From Synergistaceae bacterium (GTDB taxonomy: Bacteria > Synergistota > Synergistia > Synergistales > Aminobacteriaceae): a stretch of 64,000 bases of DNA. The translations under genes and the position numbers were made by a program. Below, in pieces: positions 1 to 9,030 of the stretch. The stretch is taken from assembly GCA_031277095.1 (NCBI GenBank), contig JAISLU010000001.1, forward strand, positions 25,245 to 89,244, read 5' to 3'. Below the pieces are notes generated by a model that had not been told where the DNA came from, ran no database searches, and saw nothing but the letters and a program-made list of their open reading frames with translations. Each line of letters begins with the position of its first letter. Positions within the stretch are counted from its first letter, which is position 1.

Positions 1-446
1 CGCGCCTTGGGGTCACGGGCGGCTCCTACGGCGGTTACATGACCAACTGGATCGTCACCCAGACCCGCCGGTTCAAAGCCGCCGTCTCACAGCGCGGCAT
101 CAGCAACTGGGTTTCAAAATTCGGGGGATGCGACATCGGATATTATTACGTCGAAGACCAACATTTGGGAACGCCGTGGCACAATATGGAAAACCTGTGG
201 CGGGAATCGCCTTTGAAGCACGTGGACAAGGCGAAAACCCCGATGCTCTTCATCCACTCCACAGAGGATTTCCGCTGCGAGTTGAACCAGGGATTTCAGA
301 TGTTCACCGCCCTGAAAGTCCTGGGGGTGGAAAGCCGCATGTGCGTGTTCAAGGGAGAAAATCACGAGCTGAGCCGCTCCGGCAAGCCCCGTAACCGACT
401 GGCCCGGCTGCGTGCCATCTCTGACTGGTTCCACAGCCATCTGTGA
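1..446 (+). CDS. S9 prolyl oligopeptidase family peptidase, C-terminal fragment
   Basis: The reading frame is open from base 3 at the window edge, so only the last ~147 residues are present. They carry the C-terminal alpha/beta-hydrolase catalytic core of the S9 (acylaminoacyl-peptidase / prolyl oligopeptidase) family. The nucleophile elbow GGSYGGY has its serine at bases 24-26. An Asp sits in the HSTEDFRC segment, and the charge-relay His in GENHELSRSG. Spacing and the C-terminal RLARLRAISDWF helix are typical of cytoplasmic S9C oligopeptidases that trim short peptides, which fits an amino-acid-fermenting host. The gene ends at a TGA (444-446) and converges on the next gene. The N-terminal propeller lies outside the window, so substrate class is not decidable. 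Confidence 0.9.
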   Translation, partial: RLGVTGGSYGGYMTNWIVTQTRRFKAAVSQRGISNWVSKFGGCDIGYYYVEDQHLGTPWHNMENLWRESPLKHVDKAKTPMLFIHSTEDFRCELNQGFQMFTALKVLGVESRMCVFKGENHELSRSGKPRNRLARLRAISDWFHSHL

Positions 447-476
447 CCATCTGTGAGTCCGCGATCAAATACCGTT

Positions 477-511
477 AAGCGGCAAGAGCGTTTTTCTGCT
501 CTATGCCGCTT
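477..511. terminator. Bidirectional hairpin terminator between convergent genes
   Basis: Arms 477-489 (aagcggcaagagc) and 498-511 (gctctatgccgctt) pair along almost their whole length with one bulged base, around a T-rich loop. The hairpin lies 30 bases after the S9 peptidase stop and is followed by a pyrimidine-rich stretch. It can serve the S9 gene and, in the other direction, the minus-strand gene ending at 554. Confidence 0.6.
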
Positions 512-520
512 TATGTTGCT

Positions 521-560
521 TCATTCTTCTCTATTCTTCTTCATTCTTCTTCTCTATTCT
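521..560. repeat. Short tandem repeat, 20-bp unit x2
   Basis: Two near-identical 20-bp units (521-540 and 541-560), both built from cattctt/ctattctt words. The array reaches into the last codons of the minus-strand gene that ends at 554. It is one of many such short arrays in this window. Confidence 0.75.
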
Positions 561-2272
561 TCGGCCCAGGAAATCAACCCTTGTTCGCTTTCGCCGTCCA
601 GGTAGACGAAGAAATTTCCTTTGTAAATGCGGACCGCGGGGTGTTCTCCCAGCTCGTATTCCGCGCCGTCCAGCCAGTCCGAGGCGTAAATGTTGTTGCT
701 CTGGCCCGCGAAAACGGGAAGATAGAGGATATTGTCGGAGTCCATATCCAGGAAGAAATGTGATCCGTAAGAAAGCTCGGGGTTGAAGTTAAACTGTGGG
801 GCGCTGAGTTCCACCAGGCAGCCGCAGTTGTAGATGTCGCCGTATTGAATCGGCACGCCGATGGCGGGGTTGCGGCTCCCCCATCGTCCCGGCCCCGCCA
901 GGATGTAGCTCGTCCCTTTCAGCTTCTCGTTCAGCACCCCCACTGCGCGGGCCGCGCCGGAGGGGTCCCACTCGCTCAGGTACTTCAAAGGCTCCACGTA
1001 GATCAGGTAAGGGACGTTGATGAGCCTTCCGTTGCTGACCATGCGGTCCCCCCGGAAAATCACCTTCGTCGGCGACAGGTTTGGGATAAGCACCCGCGAC
1101 ATCTCCTGAAAATGAGTCAAAGGGCGCAGCTGGACCAGACGAAAATCTCTGCTGGTCGTGTCGTAGGTGAATTCCATATCCACGGGCAGGCCTAAATTTG
1201 TCTCCATCAGCTTGATGAGGTCGTGCGCCAGATCGAAAAGGTACGCTTGCCGTTTGTGAAAGTCGGGAAAGGAGATCAGCGGCCGCATGCCCGACGCGGT
1301 GGAGTAGAAACTGTAGGGCAGCAACATGTCGCTGTCCTCGTCGTAAAACTCGATGTATTGATCCAGGTCTTTGTGATTCTCCTCGAAAACGGGAAGCCAA
1401 TCCTTGACGAAACCGGTGCGGATCTCTCCTTCGTTTCGGTCGATGTAGTCGAAAAACTCCTGGCTGGACCCCGCTATCCGCTCGGGGGAATTGCCCGAGG
1501 GCCGCAGGGCGGGGTTGGTCAGGTAAAAACTCCGGGCCGCGCCCCTGTCTACCGCCCGCGTACCGATGCCGAAGCAGATGCACATCAATCCGTCCTCTTT
1601 TTGAATCCGCGGCGACGGACGGCGGAAAATGCGGGAGAAAATCGTCCCCGCCAGTTTGGGGTAATAAATATTGCGCCGGTCCTTGCCGATCATGGACTGG
1701 ACGATGACCGCCATAGACTCCTCCCGGTGGACCTTGCCGTGCTTGCTCCTGTACTTCCGGGCGGAGGGGTTGAATGTGGAAACCCAGACGGCGCGGAGAC
1801 ATTCTTCGAGCTTCGCCATACGCCACGCCCTATCCCGGATGTTGGCGGAAAAAAAAGAGTCGTATTTCCCCGCGAACGCCAAGTCCACGGAGTCCTCCAT
1901 CAAGGAGCTGGAGCGAATGACCAGGGGCGGATTTCCGATGATCTCGAAATCTTCTAAAATATGTTCCAGATCCGACTTCAGGGTTTCAGAAAAATGCGCG
2001 GCCGCGAAACAGGACTGGACTTTTCCCCAATCTTCTTCGTCGTAGAGGTCGTCCAAGCCGTTGGAATGCAAAAAATCCTCGAAAATCTCGCTGGAAACCA
2101 CGTGACTCAGCAAAGGAAGTTCGACCTTCCATTGCAGATCGGATTTCAGAAGGACCGTATGGGCATAGGCCAGACCTTTGGCCTTGCCTCCGCACTTTCC
2201 GTTTCCCAAAAGCCATCCGCGGTCGCGATAATACTCCTCCGCTTCGTAGGCTTCGAAATCTTTCACGGACAT
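554..2272 (-). CDS. PEP/pyruvate-binding domain protein (PpsA/PPDK N-terminal-like)
   Basis: 572 residues starting at ATG 2272 behind a gcgaggt ribosome site; the longer open frame further upstream runs in the wrong frame of the next gene. Near residue 15 is a glycine/lysine loop (GNGKCGGKAKGLAYA), and near residue 105 the segment VIRSSSLMEDS..FAGKYDSFF, both hallmarks of the ATP-grasp nucleotide-binding domain of PEP synthase and pyruvate phosphate dikinase (PF01326). The phospho-histidine swivel domain and the PEP-binding barrel are absent, so it cannot be a full PEP synthase. It probably uses ATP to phosphorylate or regulate an unknown partner. It lies 14 bases after the unknown gene at 2287-3216 and is surely co-transcribed with it. 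The function beyond the domain is unknown. Confidence 0.8.
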   Translation of the reverse strand: MSVKDFEAYEAEEYYRDRGWLLGNGKCGGKAKGLAYAHTVLLKSDLQWKVELPLLSHVVSSEIFEDFLHSNGLDDLYDEEDWGKVQSCFAAAHFSETLKSDLEHILEDFEIIGNPPLVIRSSSLMEDSVDLAFAGKYDSFFSANIRDRAWRMAKLEECLRAVWVSTFNPSARKYRSKHGKVHREESMAVIVQSMIGKDRRNIYYPKLAGTIFSRIFRRPSPRIQKEDGLMCICFGIGTRAVDRGAARSFYLTNPALRPSGNSPERIAGSSQEFFDYIDRNEGEIRTGFVKDWLPVFEENHKDLDQYIEFYDEDSDMLLPYSFYSTASGMRPLISFPDFHKRQAYLFDLAHDLIKLMETNLGLPVDMEFTYDTTSRDFRLVQLRPLTHFQEMSRVLIPNLSPTKVIFRGDRMVSNGRLINVPYLIYVEPLKYLSEWDPSGAARAVGVLNEKLKGTSYILAGPGRWGSRNPAIGVPIQYGDIYNCGCLVELSAPQFNFNPELSYGSHFFLDMDSDNILYLPVFAGQSNNIYASDWLDGAEYELGEHPAVRIYKGNFFVYLDGESEQGLISWAEE

Positions 2273-2286
2273 GCCGCCGACCTCGC

Positions 2287-3216
2287 TTACCGCACGGCGA
2301 CCGGGTCCAGGGCCCAGGGGGAAGGAGCGTAACGGGCCCGGAGGGTGAGGGCCTGCAGGGCGTCGCAGTAGCCCCAGGAGGAGATCACCAGATCCCGGAT
2401 GGAAAGTTTTCGGCGATCTCTCAGCTCGTTCCAAAGGGACGCGGGCAAAAATACCCATACGCGGAAAGCGGCTCCGCCCGGGGTCCCGAAGTCCGACAGC
2501 ACCAGGTAACCCGCCTTGCTGAACAACACCACCGGCAGCGCGCTCTGGGACACCATGCGCTGCAGGTCGTCCACGGAGAAAGAAAGAGCCTCCAGCTCCG
2601 CAAGTTCTTTGCTGCCCGGCAAGGGTGTCAAGGAAAACCAAACCCTGGGGGCATTGGCCTGGAGCGTACCGCTTTGAGGGTCGGAGAGTTCGGCTGCCGT
2701 TCTCAGCCAGGTCTTGATCCTCGCTATGGCCTCGAACTCCCCCCGGAACAGGGCGAACCTCACCGCCCAATAGGTCATGTTCAGAACGCCGTCCTTTTCC
2801 ATATTTTGCAAAAAGCTCTGCTCGTCCTGAACCAAAGCGTCGTCTCGGAGTACCGGATGATCTTTCAGCACCCCGCGCAGTATCAAAACTGTGGGTAAAT
2901 GCTCGCCGGGCGGCTGCATTTGAGAGAAAAGAACGTTACGAATCTGCACGACTACCGCCGTCGGAATGACAACTCGCGTGGAATCGTCGAGTACCAGGGT
3001 TTGAGGGGCGTTCTCGTATAAAAAAACTTCTTGAGGATCCACCCCGGGTTTTCCCCAGATCCAACGCTCGTAGTTGCGCATGAAACAATGCCCCAAAAGG
3101 TAGCGATTGTAGGGCAGCAAAAGGACGACCGCCCCGGGGATATCGGGAATGCCGTCAAGGAGAGCCGCTTGAGGAAGGTTGACTATAGACCCATTAGACA
3201 TCAATTCAAAAATCAA
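2287..3216 (-). CDS. Unknown protein paired with the PEP-binding protein
   Basis: 309 residues from TTG 3216, which follows a GAGG-rich purine run; an ATG at 3201 is a weaker alternative because its spacing is too long. I do not recognise a family. The N-terminal half (PGAVVLLLPYNRYLLGHCFMRNYERWIWGK..) looks like a compact alpha/beta domain. No signal peptide, membrane helix, Cys cluster or nucleotide loop is visible. The fixed pairing with the ATP-grasp protein 14 bases downstream suggests a substrate or adaptor for that domain. That is inference from position only. Confidence 0.7.
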   Translation of the reverse strand: MIFELMSNGSIVNLPQAALLDGIPDIPGAVVLLLPYNRYLLGHCFMRNYERWIWGKPGVDPQEVFLYENAPQTLVLDDSTRVVIPTAVVVQIRNVLFSQMQPPGEHLPTVLILRGVLKDHPVLRDDALVQDEQSFLQNMEKDGVLNMTYWAVRFALFRGEFEAIARIKTWLRTAAELSDPQSGTLQANAPRVWFSLTPLPGSKELAELEALSFSVDDLQRMVSQSALPVVLFSKAGYLVLSDFGTPGGAAFRVWVFLPASLWNELRDRRKLSIRDLVISSWGYCDALQALTLRARYAPSPWALDPVAVR

Positions 3217-3235
3217 ACCGCTCCCCCCTCACTTT

Positions 3236-3290
3236 AAATAACGCATTTTTAAGATAACGCATTTCAAGATACCTTATTTTAAGATTACCA
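3236..3290. repeat. 15-bp tandem repeat, three units plus a partial
   Basis: Units at 3236-3250, 3251-3265 and 3266-3280 share the pattern aaGATAacgcATTTt, and a partial fourth follows. It lies between the 3' end of clpB and the start of the gene at 3216. The stretch 3217-3363 holds nothing else I can identify. Confidence 0.75.
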
Positions 3291-3363
3291 CAAGCCAGCC
3301 CCATTTCACACTCCAAAGCGAAAAATACTCCTCAAAAAAAATACTTTAGAATACCCCCAACTT

Positions 3364-6033
3364 TCAACTTTTAACGCGGATGTCGAAGGCAAGGGCGTCT
3401 GCCTCGGCGCTCACCTCCACCCTGGCCCCGTCCGCGATGCCTCCCGCGATCAAGTTTCGGGCGATCTGGGTTTCCACGTTGCGGACTATATACCGCTTCA
3501 GGGGGCGCGCGCCGTATACGGGGTCGTAGCCGGCGTCGGCGATGAAATCTACGGCGCTGTCGTCGAAGATCAGATCGATCTGACGGTGGGCCAGCCGAGA
3601 AGAGAGCCCGTCCAACAGCAGGCGCACGATGTTACGAATTTCCTCCTTGCGCAGGGGTTTGAACAGAACCACGTCGTCCACGCGGTTCAGGAACTCCGGC
3701 CTGAACGACGCCCGCAGATCCTCCATGACGCTCTTGCGCGCAGCCTCCCGTATTTCCCCGTCCTGAGTGATGCCCTCGAGAAGCGTGACGGCTCCGATGT
3801 TGCTGGTCATGATCACCACGGTATTCTTGAAATCGACCACGTGTCCGTGACTGTCCGTGACCCGGCCATCGTCCAAAATTTGAAGCAGGATATTGAACAC
3901 GTCCGGGTGGGCCTTTTCGATTTCGTCGAAGAGAATCACCGAGTAGGGCCGGCGGCGCACCGCCTCGGTGAGCTGTCCTCCCTCTTCGTAACCGACGTAG
4001 CCGGGAGGCGCTCCCACGAGACGGGAAACCGCGTGTTTCTCCATGTACTCGGACATGTCGATACGCACCAAATTGTCCTCGCTGTCGAACAACGCCTCGG
4101 CCAAAGTCTTCGCAAGCTCCGTTTTACCCACGCCGGTGGGTCCCAGGAAGATGAAGGAACCGATGGGGCGGCGGGGGTCTTTGATGCCACTGCGCGCGCG
4201 CAGCACGGCGTCGGCTACGAGCTCCACGGCCTCGTCCTGGCCGACGACCCGTCGGTGCAGAATTTCGTCGAGCTTCAGCAGTTTTTCCCGCTCGCCCTCC
4301 ACCAGGCGCGTCACGGGAATGCCCGTCCAGCGGCTGATGATGTCCGCAATCTCGGTTTCCGTGACCTCTTCGCGGAGCAGGCCGCCGGTTTCCTGGCAGG
4401 CGAGAGCCTCTTCTTTGGCCTTCAGCTCCTGCTCCAACTGCTGAAGGGTACCGTACCGCAATTCGGCCACTTTATTGAGGTCGTACTCGTGTTCGGCTTT
4501 TTCGATCTGCGCCTTGACCTCGTCGATGCGGGAACGCAGGGAGCGTATGCCCGCGATGGCTCCTTTTTCCGCGTCGTATTGGGCCCGGAGGGCGTCCGCG
4601 CTTTCTCTGGCTTCCTGTAATTCTTTCTGCAAAACCTTCAGCCGCTCCAGAGAGGCCGAATCCCCTCTGTCAGTTCCTCTGTCCGCGCCCGCCTGATCTC
4701 CCGTCGTTTCCCGCTTCAGGGCCGTTTCCTCGATTTCCAGCTGCATCACGCGCCGGGTCGCCGCGTCCAGCTCCGTGGGCAGGGAGTCGATCTCCGTCCT
4801 TATCATCGCGCAGGCCTCGTCCACCATGTCGATGGCCTTGTCCGGCAAAAATCGGTCGGTGATGTAGCGGTTGGAAAGGGTTGCCGCGGCCACCAGCGCG
4901 TTGTCCCTGATCCGGACTCCGTGGTGGACCTGCAGTTTTTCTCGGAGCCCCCGCAGAATGGAAATCGTGTCCTCCACGTTGGGCTGCTCCACCTGCACGG
5001 GCTGGAAGCGCCGAGCCAGCGCCGCGTCTTTTTCGATGTACTTCCGGTACTCGTCCACCGTTGTGGCGCCGATGCAGTGCAGCTCCCCCCGGGCCAGCAT
5101 GGGCTTCAGCATGTTGCCCGCGTCCACGGCGCCCTCCGCCGCCCCGGCCCCGACGATGGTGTGGAGTTCGTCGATAAAGAGGACGATCTTCCCCTCGCTT
5201 TGCTTGACTTCGTTCAAGACCGCTTTGAGCCGCTCCTCGAACTCGCCCCGGAACTTGGCCCCCGCCACCAGGGATCCCATATCCAGGGCGAAGACCGTGC
5301 GATCCTTCAGGCCCTCGGGCACGTCCCCGCGGACCATGCGCTGGGCCAGGCCCTCCACGATGGCCGTCTTGCCCACCCCCGGGTCGCCGATGAGGACAGG
5401 GTTGTTTTTCGTCTTGCGGCTCAGAATGCGGATGACGCGCCGTACCTCTTCGTCCCGTCCGATGACGGGGTCCAGCTTGCCCTCTCTCGCCATCGCCACG
5501 AGGTCGCGCCCGTATTTCTCCAGGGCCTCGTAGGTCGCCTCGGGGTCGGCGCTTTGCACCCTCTGAGAGCCGCGCACCTCGGTCAGGGCCTTCAAAAAAC
5601 GGTCTTCCGTTATGCCCAGGCGGTTGAAAATCTTCCCCAGATTCGTGCCTGTCCGGTCCAAGACCGCGCCCTCTTCCAGCATCACCATGAACAGATGCTC
5701 CACGGAGACGTACTCGTCCTTCAGCCCCTTGGCTTTCTCCTCGGCCTTGACCAAAAGCGCGTTCAAACGCTGAGTCACGTAGACTTTGCCCGTCTCCGCC
5801 CCGCCGCCCGTGACCTTGGGCTTGCGCGAGACCTCCTCCGTCACCAGCCGGAGGAGAACGTTTGGCTCGATGTCCATGCGGCGCAGCATACGCGGAACGA
5901 GTCCCTCCCCATCCCGCAGCAACGCTATCAGCACGTGTTCCACGTCCACTTCCTGATTGCGGTAGGATACGGCGATACTCTGCCCTTCGGTCAGCGCCTC
6001 CTGACTCTTGCGGGTCAATTTATTGAAATCCAT
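3364..6033 (-). CDS. clpB: ATP-dependent disaggregase ClpB
   Basis: 889 residues starting at ATG 6033 ([14 protein letters not shown]), behind a strong taggaggg site; the upstream 19-codon extension is rejected. Layout is canonical: Clp N domain (1-150), AAA1 with Walker A GDPGVGKT (residues 217-224), coiled-coil middle domain, AAA2 with GPTGVGKT, and conserved GYVGYEEGG pore loop and RPEFLNR sensor. ClpB hexamers, with DnaK, extract polypeptides from aggregates. The length is ~30 residues above E. coli ClpB. The extra lies in the middle domain, where a Gly/Asp/Arg-rich stretch ([17 protein letters not shown]) looks like a small expansion. The gene stands alone; no CIRCE element is evident upstream. 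Confidence 0.97.
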   Translation of the reverse strand: MDFNKLTRKSQEALTEGQSIAVSYRNQEVDVEHVLIALLRDGEGLVPRMLRRMDIEPNVLLRLVTEEVSRKPKVTGGGAETGKVYVTQRLNALLVKAEEKAKGLKDEYVSVEHLFMVMLEEGAVLDRTGTNLGKIFNRLGITEDRFLKALTEVRGSQRVQSADPEATYEALEKYGRDLVAMAREGKLDPVIGRDEEVRRVIRILSRKTKNNPVLIGDPGVGKTAIVEGLAQRMVRGDVPEGLKDRTVFALDMGSLVAGAKFRGEFEERLKAVLNEVKQSEGKIVLFIDELHTIVGAGAAEGAVDAGNMLKPMLARGELHCIGATTVDEYRKYIEKDAALARRFQPVQVEQPNVEDTISILRGLREKLQVHHGVRIRDNALVAAATLSNRYITDRFLPDKAIDMVDEACAMIRTEIDSLPTELDAATRRVMQLEIEETALKRETTGDQAGADRGTDRGDSASLERLKVLQKELQEARESADALRAQYDAEKGAIAGIRSLRSRIDEVKAQIEKAEHEYDLNKVAELRYGTLQQLEQELKAKEEALACQETGGLLREEVTETEIADIISRWTGIPVTRLVEGEREKLLKLDEILHRRVVGQDEAVELVADAVLRARSGIKDPRRPIGSFIFLGPTGVGKTELAKTLAEALFDSEDNLVRIDMSEYMEKHAVSRLVGAPPGYVGYEEGGQLTEAVRRRPYSVILFDEIEKAHPDVFNILLQILDDGRVTDSHGHVVDFKNTVVIMTSNIGAVTLLEGITQDGEIREAARKSVMEDLRASFRPEFLNRVDDVVLFKPLRKEEIRNIVRLLLDGLSSRLAHRQIDLIFDDSAVDFIADAGYDPVYGARPLKRYIVRNVETQIARNLIAGGIADGARVEVSAEADALAFDIRVKS

Positions 6034-6073
6034 GAGAATCCCTCCTAATTTTTTATTTGACCAATAATGACCA

Positions 6074-6120
6074 ATTATAAGGGTATACACGAAAGCGTAA
6101 TCCGTTTTTTATCGTATAAT
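6074..6120. promoter_or_regulatory. Possible divergent promoter region, clpB / DegT aminotransferase
   Basis: A minus-strand TATAAT (6074-6079) faces clpB and a plus-strand TATAAT (6115-6120) faces the aminotransferase, within a 145-base AT-rich intergenic stretch. Neither has a convincing -35 box. Only the -10 boxes and the divergent layout support this call. Confidence 0.3.
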
Positions 6121-6178
6121 AAATCGCGCAAGCGAAACAATTGAAATGAAAAGAAAATTATAGAAGAGGCGAACTCCA

Positions 6179-7333
6179 GTGATTTCACATAAAAAAATAT
6201 ATTTGTCCCCGCCCCACATGAGCGGAGACGAAATGAAAATGATCGAGGAGGCCTTCGCCACAAACTGGATCGCGCCCCTGGGTCCTCATGTGGATGCCTT
6301 CGAGCAGGAAACCGCCGATTTCCTGGGAGTCGGGGCCGCCTTGGCTCTCGCCTCGGGGACGGCGGCTCTGCATCTGGCGGGGGAACTTCTGGGCGTGGGC
6401 CGGGGTGACCGGGTTCTGTGTTCGTCTCTCACTTTCGCCGCTACCATCGCGCCCTTTTACCACAAGGGGGCGGAGTGCGTTTTCATCGACTCGGAACCGG
6501 GTTCCTGGAACATGAGCCCCCAGGCCCTGGAGGCGGCTTTGGAGGACTGCGCCCGCTCGGGCAAAACCCCCAAGGCGGTGATCATCGTGAACCTCTATGG
6601 CCAGAGCTGCGACATGGACCCGATACTGACGCTGTGCAACCGACACGGAGTCCCCGTCATCGAGGACGCCGCTGAATCGCTGGGAGCGCGTTACAAAGGC
6701 AGACAGACGGGTTCTTTCGGCAAATTTTCCGTGCTTTCCTACAACGGCAACAAAATCATCACGACCTCCGGGGGAGGCATGCTGCTCTCCGACGACGGGG
6801 AGGCCATCGCCCGCGCCCGTTTCCTCTCGACCCAGGCCCGAGACCCCGCTCTGTGGTACCAGCATACCACCCTGGGGTGGAACTACCGTCTGAGCAACGT
6901 GTTGGCCGGCATAGGCCGGGGGCAGATGCGGCATATCCACCAACGCGTGGAGGCACGGCGTCGCATTTTCGCCCGTTACGCCGAGGAGCTGGGGGGCATC
7001 GAGGGAGTGGAGTTCATGCCCGAACCTCACTGGAGCGTCTCCAACCGCTGGCTGACGGTCTTGACCTTGAGAGAGTCCCCTATTTTCGTCCTCGAACGCT
7101 TGGCCGGCCTCGACATTGAAACCCGCCCCGTCTGGAAGCCCATGCACTTGCAGCCCGTCTTCGAAAATTGCCTTTACTATCCTCACGGTGCGGAACAAGA
7201 CGTGAGCGCGGACTTGTTCCGCCGGGGCCTGTGTCTGCCCTCGGGCTCCGGCATGACGGAAGAAGAGCAAACCCGTGTAATCGAAGGTATAAAAGAGGCT
7301 TTGGCGGCAGCCCGCGGGAAAACGAAATCATGA
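6179..7333 (+). CDS. DegT/DnrJ/EryC1-family PLP aminotransferase
   Basis: 384 residues from GTG 6179 with gaagagg about nine bases upstream. The protein shows the sugar-aminotransferase fold: ATNWIAPLGPHVDAFE near residue 28, SGTAALHLA, the IEDAAESLGA segment that holds the cofactor-binding Asp, and FSVLSYNGNKIITTSGGGM with the Schiff-base lysine. Such enzymes add an amino group to a nucleotide-linked 4-keto or 3-keto sugar for surface glycans (PglE/ArnB/PerA-like). The C-terminal segment (RPVWKPMHLQPVF) matches the bacillosamine-type subgroup. Its stop overlaps the next start by ATGA, although that gene has no obvious sugar link. The exact substrate cannot be read from sequence. Confidence 0.9.
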   Translation: MISHKKIYLSPPHMSGDEMKMIEEAFATNWIAPLGPHVDAFEQETADFLGVGAALALASGTAALHLAGELLGVGRGDRVLCSSLTFAATIAPFYHKGAECVFIDSEPGSWNMSPQALEAALEDCARSGKTPKAVIIVNLYGQSCDMDPILTLCNRHGVPVIEDAAESLGARYKGRQTGSFGKFSVLSYNGNKIITTSGGGMLLSDDGEAIARARFLSTQARDPALWYQHTTLGWNYRLSNVLAGIGRGQMRHIHQRVEARRRIFARYAEELGGIEGVEFMPEPHWSVSNRWLTVLTLRESPIFVLERLAGLDIETRPVWKPMHLQPVFENCLYYPHGAEQDVSADLFRRGLCLPSGSGMTEEEQTRVIEGIKEALAAARGKTKS

Positions 7334-8973
7334 CGAACCCTCTGGGGGAAGGGCGCGGAGTTTACGACATAACCCTAATGCCCGAGGGGAAAGTCGTTTC
7401 CTGTTCGCCGGGAGACGATCTTTCGACGGCCCTGGCGAAAGAGGGAATTTTTCTGGACAGCGCCTGCGGCGGAGCTGGAACCTGCGGCAAGTGCAAAATC
7501 AGGGTCCTCTCCGCCTCGCTTCCGGCCACCGACAACGAACGGAGGCTCCTGAGCGAAGAGGAAAGAGCCCGGGGCTGGCGTTTGGCCTGCAGGGTCGTCC
7601 CCTCGGGGGATATGGTGATAGAGACTGCGGACACAGATATTTCCGGCCCCGCAAAAAAACCTGAGGAACGCCCTGCGAAAACCCCGCACAGAGCTTTTGG
7701 AGCTTTTGGAGCTTTTGGAGCTTGCGGGCTGGCGGTGGACGTGGGGACGACGACGGTGGAGGCGAACCTGATAGACCTAAAGACGGGCGAGGTCCTTGCC
7801 GGCCGGTCCGAGATCAACCCTCAGACCCGTTTCGGCCTGGACGTCCTGTCCCGTATTTCCTACGTTATGGGACATCCCGGCGGGGTGGGCCTCCTGCAAA
7901 AGGAGATCGTGGGCCTGCTGGACACCATGACAAAGGACCTGTGCCGAGCGGCTGGGGCGAGTCCGTCCTCCATCGGAACTCTTGCCGTGGCGGCCAATTG
8001 CACCCTGCTTCACCTCCTCTTGGGGGTCGACCCCGCGCCGCTGGGCGCCTTTCCCTTTACGCCGGTTTTCGTGGAGGGGCGGGAGCTTCCGGCTGGGGAG
8101 ATCGGTATGGAGTCCGTCGGGAAAAACGCCCGGCTGTACTGTCTGCCCTCCGTGTCGGCCTTCGTCGGGGGGGATATCGTGGCCGGGATATACGCCTCCG
8201 GATTGTCTCGGCAAAAAAACAGCGCGCTGCTCATCGATATCGGCACCAACGGAGAAATGGTGTTGTCCAGAGAGGGGGTCCTCGCGTGCTGCTCCTGCGC
8301 GGCGGGCCCCGCCCTGGAGGGCATGAACATTCACTGCGGCATGCGGGCGGCGGACGGCGCGATAGAAGACGTTTTCATCGACGAGGACGAGGGTTCGGTC
8401 CGGCTGAAAACCATCGGCGACCAGGCTCCGGCAGGGATATGCGGCAGCGGAATCCTCGCGGCGATAAAGGAATTTCTTCGGGTGGGCCTTGTCCGCGGAG
8501 ACGGCTCTTTGGTGACGGCGGAAGAACTGTCCTTCCGGCGGCGGCTTGCCGCCCTGTGCCGGGAAGAAGGCGACCGTCTCTCCATTTGTCTGAGCGGGGA
8601 CGTGGTCGTGACCCAGAAGGACGTCCGTCAGGTGCAACTGGCGAAAGGGGCGCTGCTGTCGGGAGTGCGCGCTCTTTTGGACTGGGCGGAGTTTCAGCCC
8701 CGGGACATCGGCAAGGTTTTTGTCGCGGGGCAGTTCGGAGCCCACCTTCCCGCCGAGAGCCTGACGAAATGCGGCATCCTTCCCGCCGAGTTCGGCGAAA
8801 AGATCGAGTACATCGGCAACTCCTCCCTGTCCGGGGCCCGCATGGCCCTCGCCTCCCTTTCCGTGCGAGAGAAAATGGAAGCCCTGGCCCACTCCGTGAC
8901 GAGCCTGGAACTCAGCGCGACGCCGGGATACAGCGAACTCTTCATGAAATGCCTTGAATTCCCCCAAATTTAA
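7330..8973 (+). CDS. RamA/RACE-type corrinoid-protein reductive activator (2Fe-2S plus ASKHA)
   Basis: 547 residues from ATG 7330, overlapping the previous stop. The N-terminal ~95 residues are a plant-type [2Fe-2S] ferredoxin domain with CGGAGTCGKC and a distal Cys in WRLACRV. After a linker comes the DUF4445/ASKHA ATPase with VDVGTTTVEANLID, IDIGTNGEMVL and GICGSGILAAI. Members reduce the cob(II)alamin of corrinoid methyltransferases back to cob(I) using ATP. No methyltransferase or corrinoid protein is adjacent, so the partner must lie elsewhere. The linker (about residues 121-131) holds a three-fold FGA repeat made by a 9-bp tandem repeat. Confidence 0.9.
   Translation: MTNPLGEGRGVYDITLMPEGKVVSCSPGDDLSTALAKEGIFLDSACGGAGTCGKCKIRVLSASLPATDNERRLLSEEERARGWRLACRVVPSGDMVIETADTDISGPAKKPEERPAKTPHRAFGAFGAFGACGLAVDVGTTTVEANLIDLKTGEVLAGRSEINPQTRFGLDVLSRISYVMGHPGGVGLLQKEIVGLLDTMTKDLCRAAGASPSSIGTLAVAANCTLLHLLLGVDPAPLGAFPFTPVFVEGRELPAGEIGMESVGKNARLYCLPSVSAFVGGDIVAGIYASGLSRQKNSALLIDIGTNGEMVLSREGVLACCSCAAGPALEGMNIHCGMRAADGAIEDVFIDEDEGSVRLKTIGDQAPAGICGSGILAAIKEFLRVGLVRGDGSLVTAEELSFRRRLAALCREEGDRLSICLSGDVVVTQKDVRQVQLAKGALLSGVRALLDWAEFQPRDIGKVFVAGQFGAHLPAESLTKCGILPAEFGEKIEYIGNSSLSGARMALASLSVREKMEALAHSVTSLELSATPGYSELFMKCLEFPQI
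7691..7723. repeat. 9-bp in-frame tandem repeat x3 in the RACE linker
   Basis: Three exact copies of gagcttttg (7691-7717) and a partial fourth encode FGAFGAFGA between the ferredoxin and ATPase domains. The length is a multiple of three, so copy-number change would keep the frame. Confidence 0.9.
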
Positions 8974-9030
8974 AATAAAATTTAAAAATAAAGTCTAAAA
9001 TTAAATTTGCAAAATTGGAGTGCAGGCAAT

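Noticed and set aside
2273..2770. N-terminal extension of the PEP-binding protein up to 2770
   Set aside because: The extra frame is the neighbour gene read in another frame; the ATG at 2272 has a proper site.
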